Positions 41,591 through 42,215 of a stretch of 42,215 nt of DNA are shown here, one piece after another (within the stretch, counting starts at the first letter, position 1; the number at the start of each line of letters is the position of its first letter). Source of the stretch: Bradyrhizobium sp. NAS96.2 (lineage in GTDB: Bacteria; Pseudomonadota; Alphaproteobacteria; Rhizobiales; Xanthobacteraceae); NCBI RefSeq assembly GCF_001908235.1, contig NZ_LGHK01000088.1, positions 1-42,215 on the forward strand, read 5' to 3'. The notes under the pieces were generated by a model. That model worked only from the letters and a program-made list of their open reading frames with translations, was not told the origin of the DNA and did no database searches. The position numbers and the translations under genes were made by a program.

Positions 41591-42215
41591 TTAGAATTCC
41601 ATGCCACCCATCCCGCCGCCCGGGGGCATACCGCCGGCACCGGCGCCGGCGTTCTTCTTCGGCACTTCGGCTACCATGGCTTCGGTGGTAATTAGGAGCG
41701 CTGCGACTGAGGCTGCGTTCTGGATCGCGACGCGAACCACCTTGGTCGGGTCGATGATGCCCTTGGTGACGAGGTTGCCGTACTCGCCGGTCTGGCTGTC
41801 GAAGCCGAACGAATACTGATCCTTCTCGAGGATCTTGCCGACGATGACCGAGCCATCCTCGCCGGCATTGATCGCGATCTGGCGGGCCGGAGCCGACAGC
41901 GCCTTGCGCACGATCTCGACGCCGGTCTTCTGGTCGTCGTTCTTGGTCCGGATGCCCTTGAGATGCACGGAGGCACGGAGCAAGGCGACGCCGCCGCCCG
42001 GAACGATGCCTTCCTCGACGGCCGCACGGGTCGCATGCATCGCGTCATCCACGCGATCCTTGCGCTCCTTCACCTCGACCTCGGTCGCGCCGCCGACGCG
42101 GATCACCGCGACGCCGCCTGCGAGCTTGGCGAGACGCTCCTGCAGCTTCTCACGGTCGTAGTCCGAGGTGGTTTCCTCGATCTGCGCCTTGATCTGGGCA
42201 ACGCGGGCGTCGATG
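41591..42215 (-). CDS. groEL: Chaperonin GroEL, C-terminal part (5' end beyond window)
   Basis: The last 208 residues of the 60-kDa chaperonin, which folds proteins in an ATP-driven double ring with GroES. Clear GroEL segments: AKLAGGVAVIRVGGATEVE, VEEGIVPGGGVALLR, and the end AGAGGMPPGGGMGGMEF with stop at 41591. The frame is open to the window edge. The sequence looks intact. Alphaproteobacteria of this group have several groEL copies; which one this is cannot be said from the tail. A terminator-like hairpin lies 30 bases downstream. Confidence 0.96.
   Translation of the reverse strand, partial: IDARVAQIKAQIEETTSDYDREKLQERLAKLAGGVAVIRVGGATEVEVKERKDRVDDAMHATRAAVEEGIVPGGGVALLRASVHLKGIRTKNDDQKTGVEIVRKALSAPARQIAINAGEDGSVIVGKILEKDQYSFGFDSQTGEYGNLVTKGIIDPTKVVRVAIQNAASVAALLITTEAMVAEVPKKNAGAGAGGMPPGGGMGGMEF

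Noticed and set aside
1..42215. CRISPR array, tRNA or rRNA gene, phage or IS transposase
   Set aside because: Looked for regularly spaced short repeats, cloverleaf-like sequence near the att-like cores, and transposase or integrase motifs; none was seen.

Overview
The window (42 kb, GC-rich, strongly GC3-biased codons) looks like accessory chromosome of a slow-growing rhizobial alphaproteobacterium, most likely Bradyrhizobium. This rests on the patatin / acetoacetate decarboxylase / 3-hydroxybutyrate dehydrogenase cluster, on a two-adaptor RND pump with a divergent TetR gene, on the small secreted protein families, and on a groEL ending in GGMGGMEF. No species can be named from sequence alone. 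I found no tRNA, rRNA, CRISPR array, integrase or intact insertion sequence.

Layout. (1) 1-2155: start of an amide/urea-type ABC substrate-binding protein (partial), then a gene-free stretch with repeat copy A. (2) 2156-17208: a detoxification/efflux locus. It holds an MFS pump with a PEP-mutase-like enzyme, a TetR gene, an operon with an isochorismatase-like hydrolase and two SDRs, a second paralogous TetR gene, a short AraC regulator, and a long operon with an RND adaptor and pump, an ABM-domain protein, a DUF1993 protein and an MFS transporter. Nine copies of one 20-bp palindrome (consensus TnTCTAYC-N4-GATAGAnA) lie in the promoters of exactly these units, so they look like one local regulon under two sister repressors. 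(3) 17509-23000: a LysR regulator, a 949-residue winged-helix/STAND-ATPase regulator, and a decayed duplicate of the SDR/AraC module. (4) 23465-27500: repeat copy B, a ClpP-like secreted protein operon, an orphan mdcH beside the tail of an AEC transporter, and a broken Pro-rich secreted protein gene. (5) 27496-36664: a second RND system with two lipoprotein adaptors, a degenerate histidine-kinase-like protein, a divergent TetR (possibly FrrA-like), a second TetR operon and small membrane-protein ORFs. A TATACGGTATA-type operator is shared by two promoters. (6) 36700-40236: PepSY protein, patatin, acetoacetate decarboxylase and 3-hydroxybutyrate dehydrogenase. (7) 40264-42215: tail of another substrate-binding protein, repeat copy C interrupted by a luxR fragment, then the 3' end of groEL.

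The three repeat copies (near 1.5, 23.6 and 41.3 kb) each carry the same 16-bp core, which reads on the minus strand as the last codons of a GMP synthase gene (IEWE-stop). The guaA 3' end is a known integration site for islands, so the window may be two stacked island segments. Gene fragments near the copies (araC, luxR, substrate-binding protein) and at 27.1 kb fit a region of repeated insertion and deletion.
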